Shown here one piece after another: positions 34,931 through 44,979 of a DNA stretch of 64,000 bases. The notes under the pieces are model-generated. The model ran no database searches. It was not told the DNA's origin and saw only the letters and a program-made list of their open reading frames with translations. Source of the stretch: CAYRYU01 sp964428355 (GTDB lineage: Bacteria > Muiribacteriota > Ozemobacteria > Ozemobacterales > Ozemobacteraceae); the NCBI GenBank assembly GCA_964428355.1, contig CAYRYU010000001.1, forward strand, positions 1-64,000. The letters are read 5' to 3'. Both the position numbers and the translations under genes were made by a program. The stretch's first letter is position 1; each line of letters begins with the position of its first letter.

Positions 34931-35027
34931 TTCCCCTGAAACTTTCCCCGAGAACGGCTCTTGAAGGCTTCCCGGTGACTTTCATCCACCGGAGAATCTC
35001 CGCCGAACGGATCCTGGGATCCTGGGA

Positions 35028-38000
35028 TCAACCCTTGAAGCCCCAAAGGCGGAGGGTTCCGTCCCAGCTGCCTGAAACAAGAAGGCTCCGGCGGGGAAAC
35101 AAGACCAAGCCCTGGACCGAATCGGTATGGCCCGAAAGCTTCTTCAGGAGGTTCCCCTTCTGAAGGTCCCAGAAGCGGATGGCTCGGTCTGTACCCCCCG
35201 AAACGACGATGGTCCGGCCTCCGGCGTCATAGACGCATAGAGAAGTCACGGATCCGGCATTTCCCTCGAACTTCTGGATCTCCTTTCCCGTTGCAAGACC
35301 CCTTGCCAAAAGGCTTCCATCCAAAGCCCCCGTCACAATGACCTTTCCATCGGGAGAAAGGGCAGCCACGTTGACACCGGCGGAATGTCCGCGCAGCCTC
35401 TTCACTTCTTCTCCAGTCGAGACTTCCCAAATGCAGACAGTTCCATCCCCTGATCCTGAAACCAACCGGGCTTCATCCCGGGAAATGGCAACCGAACTGA
35501 CTCGATCCTCGTGGCCCTGGAATCTGGCGGCTTCCCTTCCCGACCCCAGGTCCCAGATCTTCAGGATCCGGTCGTTTCCACCTGAAAGAAGGAGCTTCCC
35601 CCCCCCGAATGCCTGGATCGCATTGGTTCCCCCTGCGTGGCCGGAAAGCTTTTTCGCCTCGCGGCGGGATGGAACGTCAAACACCCGAACCGATCCATCT
35701 CCGCATCCAACGGCCAGGAGGTTTCCTCCGGGTAGAAACTGAAGGGCATTGGCGGAGGCGGGAGCAAGGTCCGCCCAAACGAATTCGGTCGATTTCTCCA
35801 GGTCCCAGGACCGGATCGTTCCGTCTGTGTACCCCGCCAGGACTGTCCTTCCATCGGGTCCTGGCTCCAGGCATCGGACCGGAGGATGGTGCCCTTCTAT
35901 CCGGCCAATCTCTTTTCCCCGGATGGGCTCCCAGATCCGGATGGAACCTTCGGAACCCGCTGAAAAGAGTTCCCTGCCCTCCACAGAAATCGCCACCCCC
36001 TGAATGGACAAAGCGTGCCCCGAGAAACGCTGCAGCTGATCCCCGGATTCGGTGTTCCAAAAACGCACTGCGCGGTCAGTTCCCCCCGTCAGAAGTCTTT
36101 TCCCATCGGGGGAAAGGTCAAGGCACGTTACACCCCCGGAATGGCCCGAGAGGATGGAGGGTTCACCTCCCTCGACTTTCCAGATGCGGATCGAACGGTC
36201 GTTCCCGGCCGAAACCACTTTCTCCCCATCGGGAAACACCCCGACGCAGCTGACCGACTGTTCGTGGCCTTCGAATCGACCAACCTCTTCGCCCCCTTCG
36301 GCGTCGATGAGCCGGGAAGTCTTGTCCCAGCTTCCCGACAGGATCTGACGACCATCCGGCATGAAGCGGACCGCGTTGACCGACTCGGAATGCACCTTGG
36401 CCGTCAAGCGAACCCTTTTTTCGAGGAGGTCCCAAAACCGAATCGAACCATCCCATGAAGAGGAGGCAGCTTCGAACCTGACAGGCGAGAATTCGAGGGC
36501 GGTGACTCCACCGGTGTGCCCAGTCAACTCCGCGACGGTTTCTCCCGAATCGAACTCCAGGAGCTTGATCATACCCTCCTTTGTACCCACGATCAGAAAC
36601 TTCCCGTCCCTGGACAGGGCGAGGCAGGTAACCCCAAAGCCAAGATCGAATCTCTTTTTCAGGGATCTGTCTTCAGCCCCGAAAACGGTACACCCTATCG
36701 ACGTTCCGATGATTATTAGAGAGGAGTCCCTGGAAAGGTGTAGGCAGTTGATCCTTCCCATTCCCAGTCTTCCGGTTTCGCATAGACGATGCAGTTTTTG
36801 CGGCAACAACCCATCCATCGCCCCTTCTGAGCCCCCTTTCGGGGCTGGAGACGTGGCGGGTGGCGAGGCGGTCTTCGTCGCTTTCCTTCTCTTCTGAAGG
36901 ATCTCGGGATCTTCGAGGATTTCCACTTCAATTTTCCGGGCAACCGCGTCGGAAATTCCGAGCCGTTGGCGTTCGGTCGCGATCTCCCGGATCTCCTCCT
37001 CTTCGAGGTACCCTTTCCGCCAGAACCTCCGCAGCATCAGGGAATACGCATCGGCATCACCTTCCAGCTTCTTTCTCTCACGCTCGGCAATCCGGTCACG
37101 AATCTCGGGAAGGCTCTTCACGCGACGTTCCAGTTCGTCCGCGGTTTCGGTCGACAAGCCCAGCTCAACACGTTTCTTCCCGAGCATGTCCGTGCTTTCT
37201 GGGTCGGGAGCCCCGGAGGCCCAGACCAGTTTGAGGGCTTCCTGAAAGTCCTTTTCCCGACGCAACCTGTCCTCCCGCTCACGTTCGCTTTCACAGGAAG
37301 AATCTTTGAGAGCCTCTCCGATGTCGGCGATGGCCCGGAACCTCTTGGCCGGGTCTTTCGCCAGGCAACGGAGTATCACGGCCTCCAGGAAACCCGGAAC
37401 GTCGGGGTTCAGAACACTCGGGGAAAGTGGTGTTTCCGATTGGTGTTTGCGACGGATTTCGGGGACACTTCCCCCCTGGAACGGTGGTTGACCGGTCGCC
37501 ATCTCGAACAGAACGACCCCGAACGAATAGATGTCGACCCTGGGGGATTTCTCCCCGTCGAACTGTTCGGGGGCCATGTACATTGCGGTCCCGGCAAGGC
37601 CCGCCCCCATCGTTTCACGGACGATGTCGAAGTGCGTGATCGCCCCCAGGTCGGTCAGGACAACCCGACCCCCGAGACCCGGAACGAGGAGGATGTTCTC
37701 GGGTTTCAGATCCCGGTGGGCGATGTGCCGTTCCCTGTGGAGGTGATCCAGCGCTGAAACCAGGGGGTTCAATATGGAAATCACTTGATCGGGGGAAAGG
37801 CCCGAGGGATGATCGCGAATTATCTCCCGAAGGGTTTTTCCCTCCAGATACTCCATCTCGAAGAAACCCCCGATCGGATCGATGTCGGTTACCTTGACGA
37901 TGTTCGGATGCGAAATCTCGTAGGCCGTGAAAGCCTCGTTCATGAAACGTTTTCTGACGTCCCCGTCCTGGGAGGCATCCGCGCGCAGAATCTTGACCGC

Positions 38001-39332
38001 CTTTATCCCGCCCTTTCCAGATTTTTCGCGGACCTTGAGGACGATTCCGAACTGGCCGTGCCCCAGGGTTTCGAGGACCGCATATCTCTGGTCGAGACGT
38101 TCCCAGGATTTGATTGCGAGGAGCTCCCCGACCGCGGCTTTGATTTCGGCGGAATCGCGGCGGACCGAGCGCAACTCCTCGCGAATCGCCCCGACCTCGG
38201 TTCCGATGGAATCGAGTTTCCGATCCTGGCTCCGGAGTGCTTTCAGGAGTTCGCTCATCCGCTCTCCAACCGCCGTATCGAACTGTCGAAAGGGAACGAG
38301 CGCTTCCCGGTTTCCGGAAAGGTAGACATCCAGTGCCTGCTGTTTGCGGACCGACTCGTCGATTCCTTCAAGGCGGGCTTTGATGGGGAGGACGGTGGCG
38401 TGGAGTTCGGTGACATCCTGCCGGAGGGATTTGACAGGGAGGTTCTTGGCGATTCTGGCGGCGATCTTCTCTTCCATTTCCCTGATCTCACGGAAAAGCT
38501 CTTCGAGGCGTGCGACGACCTCCCCGTGCTCCCTTGCGCGGACCGCCCGCTCCGCCTCAGCGTTCCTGCGGGTTTCAGCCTCCTGAAAGGAGCGGATCAT
38601 CTGGCCCACCTGGGGTTTGCGCTTCATTTCGAGTTCGAGGTAGAAGATCATTCCCCGAAGGAACAGGTCCTTTTCAGCGAGCAGTTCATAGAAGAGATCT
38701 TCCAGATCGCTCATCCCGCCGAATAGTCCCTTGATCTCGTTTCCCCCCGCGGACCTGAGACTGGCGAGAAGAACGCGGGCTGCATCCTGGGAACGGCGTC
38801 TCAGCTCGGGAACGTCCGAGAAGGATCCACCGGAAAAAAGGAAAGAGGAGATCAGGTGGAAGCCACCCCTTGCATCTGGGAGGGAAAGTTCCTGGCCGGA
38901 TTTTGATTGGGTGGGTTCGAGGGCCCGGCCCAGAACCGTGCATGCCGTTTTCTTGCTGAAGTGGCGGCAGGCCTCCCGGCAAGCTTGAAGGAAACGGTCA
39001 CGCCGTTCTCCGATCAGAGGGGCCCGGGCCTCGAGGAACGGCTGGAGGACCTGACGTTCGAATTCCTTCGCGAGCTCCTTTTCCCCTTTCGATTTGAGTA
39101 GGCGGGCAAGGAAATCCCGAAGCCCGGCAGGAGGCGTGAGCATAATCTCGATCGAGGAAAAGGATTTACGGGCAGCTTCGTCAAGCGCTTTCTGGAGATC
39201 GTCGAAGCTGAGGTTGAGCCGCTCCCAGAAATCCGAGGCCTGCGAGAGGGTGATATCGGACAGGAGGTTGCCGAATGCGTCGCTAAGAAGGTTTCCGGTT
39301 ACCGTGGCGGTGAAGAACAACGCGAGATCCAT
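35028..39332 (-). CDS. Giant Ser/Thr protein kinase with coiled coil and two WD40 propellers
   Basis: The 1434-residue protein has an N-terminal helical region of unknown family (1-240) and a predicted coiled coil (about 250-400). A eukaryotic-type kinase domain follows (417-675: GHGQFG, AVKIL with Lys447, HRDLKPEN at 539-546, DLG at 561-563, APEQ at 587-590). A charged linker (680-850) leads to about 14 WD40 repeats (855-1434), enough for two seven-bladed propellers. All core catalytic residues are present. No membrane helix is obvious, although residues 1-25 are mildly hydrophobic. GAGGAG lies 12 bases before the ATG. It follows the double uvrA by 25 bases, so the two probably form an operon. 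The substrate is unknown. Confidence 0.85.
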   Translation of the reverse strand: MDLALFFTATVTGNLLSDAFGNLLSDITLSQASDFWERLNLSFDDLQKALDEAARKSFSSIEIMLTPPAGLRDFLARLLKSKGEKELAKEFERQVLQPFLEARAPLIGERRDRFLQACREACRHFSKKTACTVLGRALEPTQSKSGQELSLPDARGGFHLISSFLFSGGSFSDVPELRRRSQDAARVLLASLRSAGGNEIKGLFGGMSDLEDLFYELLAEKDLFLRGMIFYLELEMKRKPQVGQMIRSFQEAETRRNAEAERAVRAREHGEVVARLEELFREIREMEEKIAARIAKNLPVKSLRQDVTELHATVLPIKARLEGIDESVRKQQALDVYLSGNREALVPFRQFDTAVGERMSELLKALRSQDRKLDSIGTEVGAIREELRSVRRDSAEIKAAVGELLAIKSWERLDQRYAVLETLGHGQFGIVLKVREKSGKGGIKAVKILRADASQDGDVRKRFMNEAFTAYEISHPNIVKVTDIDPIGGFFEMEYLEGKTLREIIRDHPSGLSPDQVISILNPLVSALDHLHRERHIAHRDLKPENILLVPGLGGRVVLTDLGAITHFDIVRETMGAGLAGTAMYMAPEQFDGEKSPRVDIYSFGVVLFEMATGQPPFQGGSVPEIRRKHQSETPLSPSVLNPDVPGFLEAVILRCLAKDPAKRFRAIADIGEALKDSSCESEREREDRLRREKDFQEALKLVWASGAPDPESTDMLGKKRVELGLSTETADELERRVKSLPEIRDRIAERERKKLEGDADAYSLMLRRFWRKGYLEEEEIREIATERQRLGISDAVARKIEVEILEDPEILQKRRKATKTASPPATSPAPKGGSEGAMDGLLPQKLHRLCETGRLGMGRINCLHLSRDSSLIIIGTSIGCTVFGAEDRSLKKRFDLGFGVTCLALSRDGKFLIVGTKEGMIKLLEFDSGETVAELTGHTGGVTALEFSPVRFEAASSSWDGSIRFWDLLEKRVRLTAKVHSESVNAVRFMPDGRQILSGSWDKTSRLIDAEGGEEVGRFEGHEQSVSCVGVFPDGEKVVSAGNDRSIRIWKVEGGEPSILSGHSGGVTCLDLSPDGKRLLTGGTDRAVRFWNTESGDQLQRFSGHALSIQGVAISVEGRELFSAGSEGSIRIWEPIRGKEIGRIEGHHPPVRCLEPGPDGRTVLAGYTDGTIRSWDLEKSTEFVWADLAPASANALQFLPGGNLLAVGCGDGSVRVFDVPSRREAKKLSGHAGGTNAIQAFGGGKLLLSGGNDRILKIWDLGSGREAARFQGHEDRVSSVAISRDEARLVSGSGDGTVCIWEVSTGEEVKRLRGHSAGVNVAALSPDGKVIVTGALDGSLLARGLATGKEIQKFEGNAGSVTSLCVYDAGGRTIVVSGGTDRAIRFWDLQKGNLLKKLSGHTDSVQGLVLFPRRSLLVSGSWDGTLRLWGFKG

Positions 39333-39357
39333 TTGCAGGGTATTCTCCTCAGGCGGA

Positions 39358-42300
39358 TTATACCATTTTCATCCTCGTTGGGCGGACACTGAGGGCGGCC
39401 CCGGTGGGCGAACCGCGGTGGGCGGCCACGACATGGGGGGGGCCGGCAACCACCACCCGCCCGCCCAGCTCTCCGGCTCCGGGTCCAAGGTCGATGATCC
39501 AATCCGCCCTCCTGATCACTTCCAGGTGGTGTTCCACTACAAGAAGGGAATGGCCGGCGTTAACCAGCTCCCAGAAGATGGGAAGGAGCGCGGCGACATC
39601 GGAAAGATGCAGACCCGTTGTCGGCTCATCGAAAAGGAACAACAATCTCGGACCAGGGGTTCCGGGTTCCCCACTTCCGCGGAGGCCCAGCGCAAGCTTG
39701 AGTCTCTGCCGCTCGCCCACGGACAGGGAATCCGTTGCCCTACCGAGTGGTAGGTGACCGAGTCCCACCTTCAGCAGGGGTTCGAGGTGGTGCATCACGG
39801 CGGGAGACCGATCGAAGAAAACCGACGCCTCGGCTACGGTCAAATCCAGGATGTCGGAAATGGCACGGTCCCCGAACCGACAGGAAAGGATTTCCGGTTT
39901 GAACCTTTTCCCTCCGCACTCTTCGCAGAGGAGCCTTACCCCCGCGAGGAAATCCAGGTCGAGCCGTTCAAAGCCGAGGCCCTGGCAGCTTTCGCACCTT
40001 CCCCTGGAGCTGAAAGGGGAAAAGGCCGATTCCAAAAGCCCCAACTTCTTCGCGGTCTGGGTTCCGGCGAGAAGACTCCCGATCGGGCCGAGAATTCCCG
40101 CGCAGGTAGCTACCAAGCTCGATGCCTTGCCGGCGGGGAGTTCCTGGTCCACCATGACCACGCCGCCGAGCCCTTCCCCGCCGGAAAACTCCCGACAACC
40201 GACGGGGCGGCGTGTTGAAAGAGAGGGCCGAACCACATCTTCGACGAGGGTGCTCTTCCCCGATCCTGAAACACCCGTAAGAACGACGACACCCCCCAGA
40301 GGTATGTCCAGGTCAAGGTCGGTCAGGTTGTTCCGGCAGATTCCGCGGAATTGAAGACCGGGGAAAGTCAAATCCGGTGAAGGGGTGTCAGGCCAGGGAG
40401 CGCTTGGGTCGATCCATTTTCCGGTCAGAAAAGCGGATTGGTCCTTGATTTCCGCCCAAGAACCCGCCACCACCACGCTTCCTCCATCGGGCCCGGGCCC
40501 GGGACCCATCTCGACGACGTGGTCGGCTGCCTGGATGACTGCCGGATCGTGTTCTACAACCACCAAGGTGTTTCCACGATCACGCAACCGGCGTAACAGG
40601 GCGAGAAGCCGGGCGGTGTCCGATGGGTGGAGGCCGATCGTAGGCTCGTCGAGAACATAGGTGATTCCCGAAAGTTCCCCCCCCAGGTTGGCCACCAGAA
40701 GCAATCGCCTAAACTCCCCTCCTGACAAGGTTGCGACTGGCCGATCAAGGGAAAGGTATCCGAGTCCTCCCTCGAGTAGATGGTGCAACCGCTCGGAAAG
40801 AGCGCTCAAAATCGGCAGGGATACCTCACTCGAGGGTTTGGTCCCCTCCCCTACCCCTTCCGGCCTGGAATACGTTTCGATGCGGGCCACAAGGGACCTG
40901 ACGGATTCTCCGCAAAGATCGGAGATGGAAAACCCATTCCACCTGACCATCCTGAATTCGGGTTTCAACCTCGAGCCGAGGCAGCCAGAGCAGGTTGCCT
41001 CCCTCATCAGACTCGCAAAGTTTTCTCCCCGTTCGTCACCACGTTTCCTGCCATACTCCTCCTCCACAAGCGCAACGAGGCCCGGCCAGGGGGAATCCAT
41101 TTCATGTTTTCCGATTCTCTTGCCGCGACGGAAACTCCATGTCACATGGAAGACCCGAGCTCCGCAGCCGAAGCATGCGACCCGCCTTTCCTCGGGGGAA
41201 AGCTCGCACCAGGGCTTCGAGAAGTCCATCCCCAGCTCCCTCCCTGCGGAAAGGAGGATCGCCATGAACTGGCCCTCTGGTTCCCCGTAGAAGCGGCCCA
41301 CGGAGGTACCGTCCATGGCGCCCGCTGGAAGAGGCTTTTCCGGATCCGTGATCAGATTTTCCGGATCACACCTGGTGATTGTCCCAAGTCCATGGCAATC
41401 GGGGCAGGAGCCCTGAACCTGGTTGAAGGAAAACATCCCGGCCGTTAGAACGGGAACTCCCTGAAATCCGCAGCCGGGGCAGATTTTTCCATCAAGAGAA
41501 AGACCGCATTTGGGGCAGAACCTGGTTCCCGCGCGCGACATGAGAAGACGGAGCAGGTCCAGGCACCCCGAGACCGTCCCGACCGTGGATCGGGCATTCG
41601 GTTTACCGCGTGCCCCAAGTATCCCGACCGCCGGGGTCAACCCTTCGACACGTGAAATCGTCGGCCGTTCGAACCGATCGACAAAACGGCGTGCATAAGA
41701 AGACAAAGACTCGACGTACCGTCGGTGGCTTTCGGCGAGAAGTGTGTCACATACGAGAGAGGACTTTCCGCTTCCCGACACACCTGTGACGACCGTCAGC
41801 TTGCCCTTGGGAAAGGCCACGGTAACGTCTTTCAGATTGTGGGTCTTTACCTCGAACAGGCGGATTTCCTTCCTCAACGTCCCGGAAGAACGTGGCGCAG
41901 GAGTAACGGGATCGCCTCCGGGGGACGCCCAATTCCTCATTGCCCGCCCGGTGTGGGAAGCCGTATTCGCCATCAGCTCAGTAGGAGAACCTTTGCCGAC
42001 CACGGTCCCGCCTTTGTCGCCACTTTCGGGTCCCAGGTCCACCAACCAGTCGGCTGAAAGAAGAAACTCGGGATGGTGTTCGACTGCGATGACTGTGTTC
42101 CCCGCGGAAGTGAGGCGTTTGAGGATTCCGACCAGAAGGAGGACGTCATCATGGTGAAGTCCCGAAGCCGGTTCATCCAGGATGTACAGGGTCTTTCCGG
42201 TCCCTGGCTTCGCCAGTTCCGTGGCGAGCTTCATCCGCTGCGCCTCTCCACCGGAAAGAGTCGTTGCAGGCTGCCCCAGGGTAAGGTAACCCAGCCCCAC

Positions 42301-44790
42301 CTCAATCATCGCGCGCAAGATCCTCATTATCCTGGGTTGGCCCTGGAAAACTTCGAGCGCACTGGAAACCGAAAGATCGAGGACCTGGGCGATGGAAAGG
42401 TCCCGGAAGGTCACATCGAGGGTTTCGGGAAGGTATCTTCTTCCTTCACACTCTTCGCACCGGACCCCCACGGGGTCGAGAAGGTGGAGCCCGATCTCCT
42501 GGATTCCCGATCCCTGGCAGGCCTCACATCGTCCGCCGGGAAGGTTCCAGGAGAAGCGGCTTTTCGACCAGCCCCTCTCCCGGGACAAAGGTTGTGCAGC
42601 GAAAAGGTCCCGGACGTGATCGAACAAGCCCGTATAAGTAGAAGGATTCGACCTGGGTGTCCGGCCGATCGGTTCCTGATCGACGAGGATCACCTTGTCG
42701 ACAAGCTCTATTCCACGTATCTCCCGGCACTTTCCCCTAGGTTCCGTCGAACCGTGCAACCGGAACCTCAAGTTCGAGGACAAGACCTTGTTCACGAGTG
42801 TGGATTTCCCTGCCCCGGAAACTCCGGTGACCGCGCAGAAACGGCCCAGGGGAAAGGAGACGTCGATATCCTTGAGGTTGTTCTCCCGTGCACCCAAAAC
42901 CTCCAGAACCTCATTCGAAGAGGGTGAGCGGGCCTGGCGACCGCCGGAAACCTGTGAGGGCAGGTCCTTACGTGCCAACCAGCGTCCGGTCGGAGTCTGG
43001 GAAGCACTCGAGAGGAGGTCACGGGGCCGCCCCTGAAAGAGCAGGTTACCACCCGCAGGGCCCGCTCCTGGTCCGAGGTCGATCAGCCAGTCGGCCTGAA
43101 GGAGTGCCTGTGCACGGTGCTCCACCGCAACCAAGGTGTTTCCCCGATCACGCAGGTTCCTGAGAAGTTCCAACAGTCGCTCCTGGTCTCGGGGATGGAG
43201 CCCCAACGAAGGCTCGTCAAGGATGTAGAGGAGGCCGGAAAGGTCGGTGAAGGCCAGCAATGCGAGCCGGATCTTTTGCCATTCCCCTGCCGAAAGGGAA
43301 GTGGAAGACCTGTCCAGTGAAAGATGCCCCAGTCCCAGGCGTTCGAGACGTTCAAGACGAGGAACGACGGCTTCGAGGACCGAGGCGACGACCGCCCTTT
43401 CCCTTTCACCGGGACGAACTTCCCGACACCAGGACGAGAGGTCGGAAACCTGTTTCCGAGAAAGACCCGTGATCGAAACCCCGTTGAACAAGACCGCCCG
43501 AGCGTGAGGATTGAGCCTCAATCCCCCGCACGCCGAGCAGGGGGCGCTCCTGACGAACCGGAGGATGTTGGGATTCCTGTCCCTTTTCAGGATCGCCTCC
43601 ATAGTGGGGATGATCCCCTTGTAGTAATCCTCCTCACGCGGTCGGGCCGTGATTCCCGACCATTTCAGGCGCGATTCGAGTGGGTGCTTTCCGAATGGGA
43701 TCCGTATCCGGTCAGATCCGAAGAGAATGACACGGCGTTGTTCGTCGGTAAGGTTTTCCCAGGGGATATCCACGGTGAAACCGTGTATCTGGCAGACCTC
43801 GTCGAGAACATCCATCGTTACCTGGGAATAGATTATGTAACCCTTCGGTGTAGTCAGAACAAGGGCACCCTCCCGAACCGTCTTCCGAGCATCACCGACG
43901 AGGAGCGACGGGTCTATTGCGTCCTGGACGCCCAGCCCCTGACAGGCGGGGCAAGCTCCATAGGGGCTGTTGAACGAAAACAGCCTGGGACCGATCTCCG
44001 GGGGGCTGGATCCACACCCCGGACAGGAAAGGGCCAAAGTGAACCGGCTCGCCTTTCCATCGGGGGCCAGGGTCAAAAGTGTACCCTGCCCCGATCGCAA
44101 CGCCAGGGAAACAAGCTCCGGAAAATCCGGGGCCAGCGGTGAAACGCTTTCGGCGACGACACCTTCCACGTTGTGAAGCTCTTCCCGGCAAAGTTGGGGA
44201 GCCGGATCGAGGGGAAGGAAGACTCCGTCCACCCGGACCTTTTGAACCCCGCGCTTCCGAAGCTCCTCGAGTTCCCTTCGAAACGCCCCGCGATGGCCCT
44301 CTATTGCCGGAAACAACACAGCGAGGGGGGAATCGCCGCAAACGGTCCGGATCCGCTTGGCGATCTCCGAATCGGATGAAGCCTTGTATTGAAGCCGGCA
44401 ATATGGGCAGTGGGGAGTTCCCAGCCTGGCGAAGAGGATCCGGAGGAAATCGTGGATGTCGGTCAGGGTTCCCACTGTGGATCGGGACTGGGGTTGCGGG
44501 CCACGCTGGGCTATTGCGAGAGTGGGTCTCAAGCCGGAAAAACCGCGGCAGGAAGGACCTCCCATCTTTCCAACGAATCCACGTGCGTGGATCGAAAGGG
44601 TTTCCAGGAATCTGCGAAGCCCTTCCTTGTGGATGGTGTCGAAAACGAGGGATGACTTCCCCGACCCGGAAACCCCGCTGATCATTGTCAGACGATCGTG
44701 CGGAATCTTGCAGGAAATGTCCTTCAGAAAATGTTCCGAAGCTCCAGTCACCTCGAGGAAGGAAATCCCTTCAGCGTTGTTGTCGGACAT
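39358..44790 (-). CDS. uvrA: Tandem double UvrA (four ATPase modules)
   Basis: The 1810-residue protein is two complete UvrA units in series (about 1-960 and 970-1810). Walker A motifs lie near residues 39, 655, 1005 and 1505 (GVSGSGKSS, GVSGAGKST, GVSGSGKSS, GVSGSGKST), and each unit has zinc-module CxxC pairs. UvrA finds bulky DNA lesions and loads UvrB. Normal UvrA (about 950 residues) works as a dimer; this fusion would be a built-in dimer, as described for Chlamydia. ABC signatures differ: LSAGE, LSGGE, LSGGE, LSVGE. The ATG lacks a ribosome site and a promoter ends 7 bases upstream. The kinase gene follows after 25 bases. Whether this is the main UvrA or a resistance paralogue is unknown. 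Confidence 0.9.
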   Translation of the reverse strand: MSDNNAEGISFLEVTGASEHFLKDISCKIPHDRLTMISGVSGSGKSSLVFDTIHKEGLRRFLETLSIHARGFVGKMGGPSCRGFSGLRPTLAIAQRGPQPQSRSTVGTLTDIHDFLRILFARLGTPHCPYCRLQYKASSDSEIAKRIRTVCGDSPLAVLFPAIEGHRGAFRRELEELRKRGVQKVRVDGVFLPLDPAPQLCREELHNVEGVVAESVSPLAPDFPELVSLALRSGQGTLLTLAPDGKASRFTLALSCPGCGSSPPEIGPRLFSFNSPYGACPACQGLGVQDAIDPSLLVGDARKTVREGALVLTTPKGYIIYSQVTMDVLDEVCQIHGFTVDIPWENLTDEQRRVILFGSDRIRIPFGKHPLESRLKWSGITARPREEDYYKGIIPTMEAILKRDRNPNILRFVRSAPCSACGGLRLNPHARAVLFNGVSITGLSRKQVSDLSSWCREVRPGERERAVVASVLEAVVPRLERLERLGLGHLSLDRSSTSLSAGEWQKIRLALLAFTDLSGLLYILDEPSLGLHPRDQERLLELLRNLRDRGNTLVAVEHRAQALLQADWLIDLGPGAGPAGGNLLFQGRPRDLLSSASQTPTGRWLARKDLPSQVSGGRQARSPSSNEVLEVLGARENNLKDIDVSFPLGRFCAVTGVSGAGKSTLVNKVLSSNLRFRLHGSTEPRGKCREIRGIELVDKVILVDQEPIGRTPRSNPSTYTGLFDHVRDLFAAQPLSRERGWSKSRFSWNLPGGRCEACQGSGIQEIGLHLLDPVGVRCEECEGRRYLPETLDVTFRDLSIAQVLDLSVSSALEVFQGQPRIMRILRAMIEVGLGYLTLGQPATTLSGGEAQRMKLATELAKPGTGKTLYILDEPASGLHHDDVLLLVGILKRLTSAGNTVIAVEHHPEFLLSADWLVDLGPESGDKGGTVVGKGSPTELMANTASHTGRAMRNWASPGGDPVTPAPRSSGTLRKEIRLFEVKTHNLKDVTVAFPKGKLTVVTGVSGSGKSSLVCDTLLAESHRRYVESLSSYARRFVDRFERPTISRVEGLTPAVGILGARGKPNARSTVGTVSGCLDLLRLLMSRAGTRFCPKCGLSLDGKICPGCGFQGVPVLTAGMFSFNQVQGSCPDCHGLGTITRCDPENLITDPEKPLPAGAMDGTSVGRFYGEPEGQFMAILLSAGRELGMDFSKPWCELSPEERRVACFGCGARVFHVTWSFRRGKRIGKHEMDSPWPGLVALVEEEYGRKRGDERGENFASLMREATCSGCLGSRLKPEFRMVRWNGFSISDLCGESVRSLVARIETYSRPEGVGEGTKPSSEVSLPILSALSERLHHLLEGGLGYLSLDRPVATLSGGEFRRLLLVANLGGELSGITYVLDEPTIGLHPSDTARLLALLRRLRDRGNTLVVVEHDPAVIQAADHVVEMGPGPGPDGGSVVVAGSWAEIKDQSAFLTGKWIDPSAPWPDTPSPDLTFPGLQFRGICRNNLTDLDLDIPLGGVVVLTGVSGSGKSTLVEDVVRPSLSTRRPVGCREFSGGEGLGGVVMVDQELPAGKASSLVATCAGILGPIGSLLAGTQTAKKLGLLESAFSPFSSRGRCESCQGLGFERLDLDFLAGVRLLCEECGGKRFKPEILSCRFGDRAISDILDLTVAEASVFFDRSPAVMHHLEPLLKVGLGHLPLGRATDSLSVGERQRLKLALGLRGSGEPGTPGPRLLFLFDEPTTGLHLSDVAALLPIFWELVNAGHSLLVVEHHLEVIRRADWIIDLGPGAGELGGRVVVAGPPHVVAAHRGSPTGAALSVRPTRMKMV

Positions 44791-44797
44791 GTGACCG

Positions 44798-44827
44798 AGT
44801 TTACCCCAGCCTCTTCCCCCCGGACAA
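44798..44827 (-). promoter_or_regulatory. Promoter giving a leaderless uvrA mRNA
   Basis: On the minus strand TTGTCC (complement of 44822-44827), 18 bases and TAAACT (complement of 44798-44803) end 7 bases before the uvrA ATG. Confidence 0.6.
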
Positions 44828-44913
44828 CTTCCAAAGAAAGTTTGCCCAAACCAACCTTTCGGACTTGATCAGGACTCCCCGAATCGAGCGCGGGATCTGG
44901 TTGGATCAGCCGA

Positions 44914-44944
44914 TTGGCCCGTGAGATGGGTGTTGGTGTATACT
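44914..44944 (+). promoter_or_regulatory. Possible promoter of the M16 peptidase pair
   Basis: TATACT (44939-44944) lies 35 bases before the ATG at 44980, with TTGGCC (44914-44919) as a widely spaced (19-base) -35 candidate. Confidence 0.4.
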
Positions 44945-44979
44945 GCATCCGCTTTTCCAGAAAAATCCGAGGAGGCGGC

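Noticed and set aside
35028..44790. Anti-phage defence island made of kinase and UvrA-like ATPase
   Set aside because: The ATPase has full UvrA zinc modules and both units complete, and no integrase, nuclease or toxin gene is nearby; DNA repair signalling is the simpler reading.
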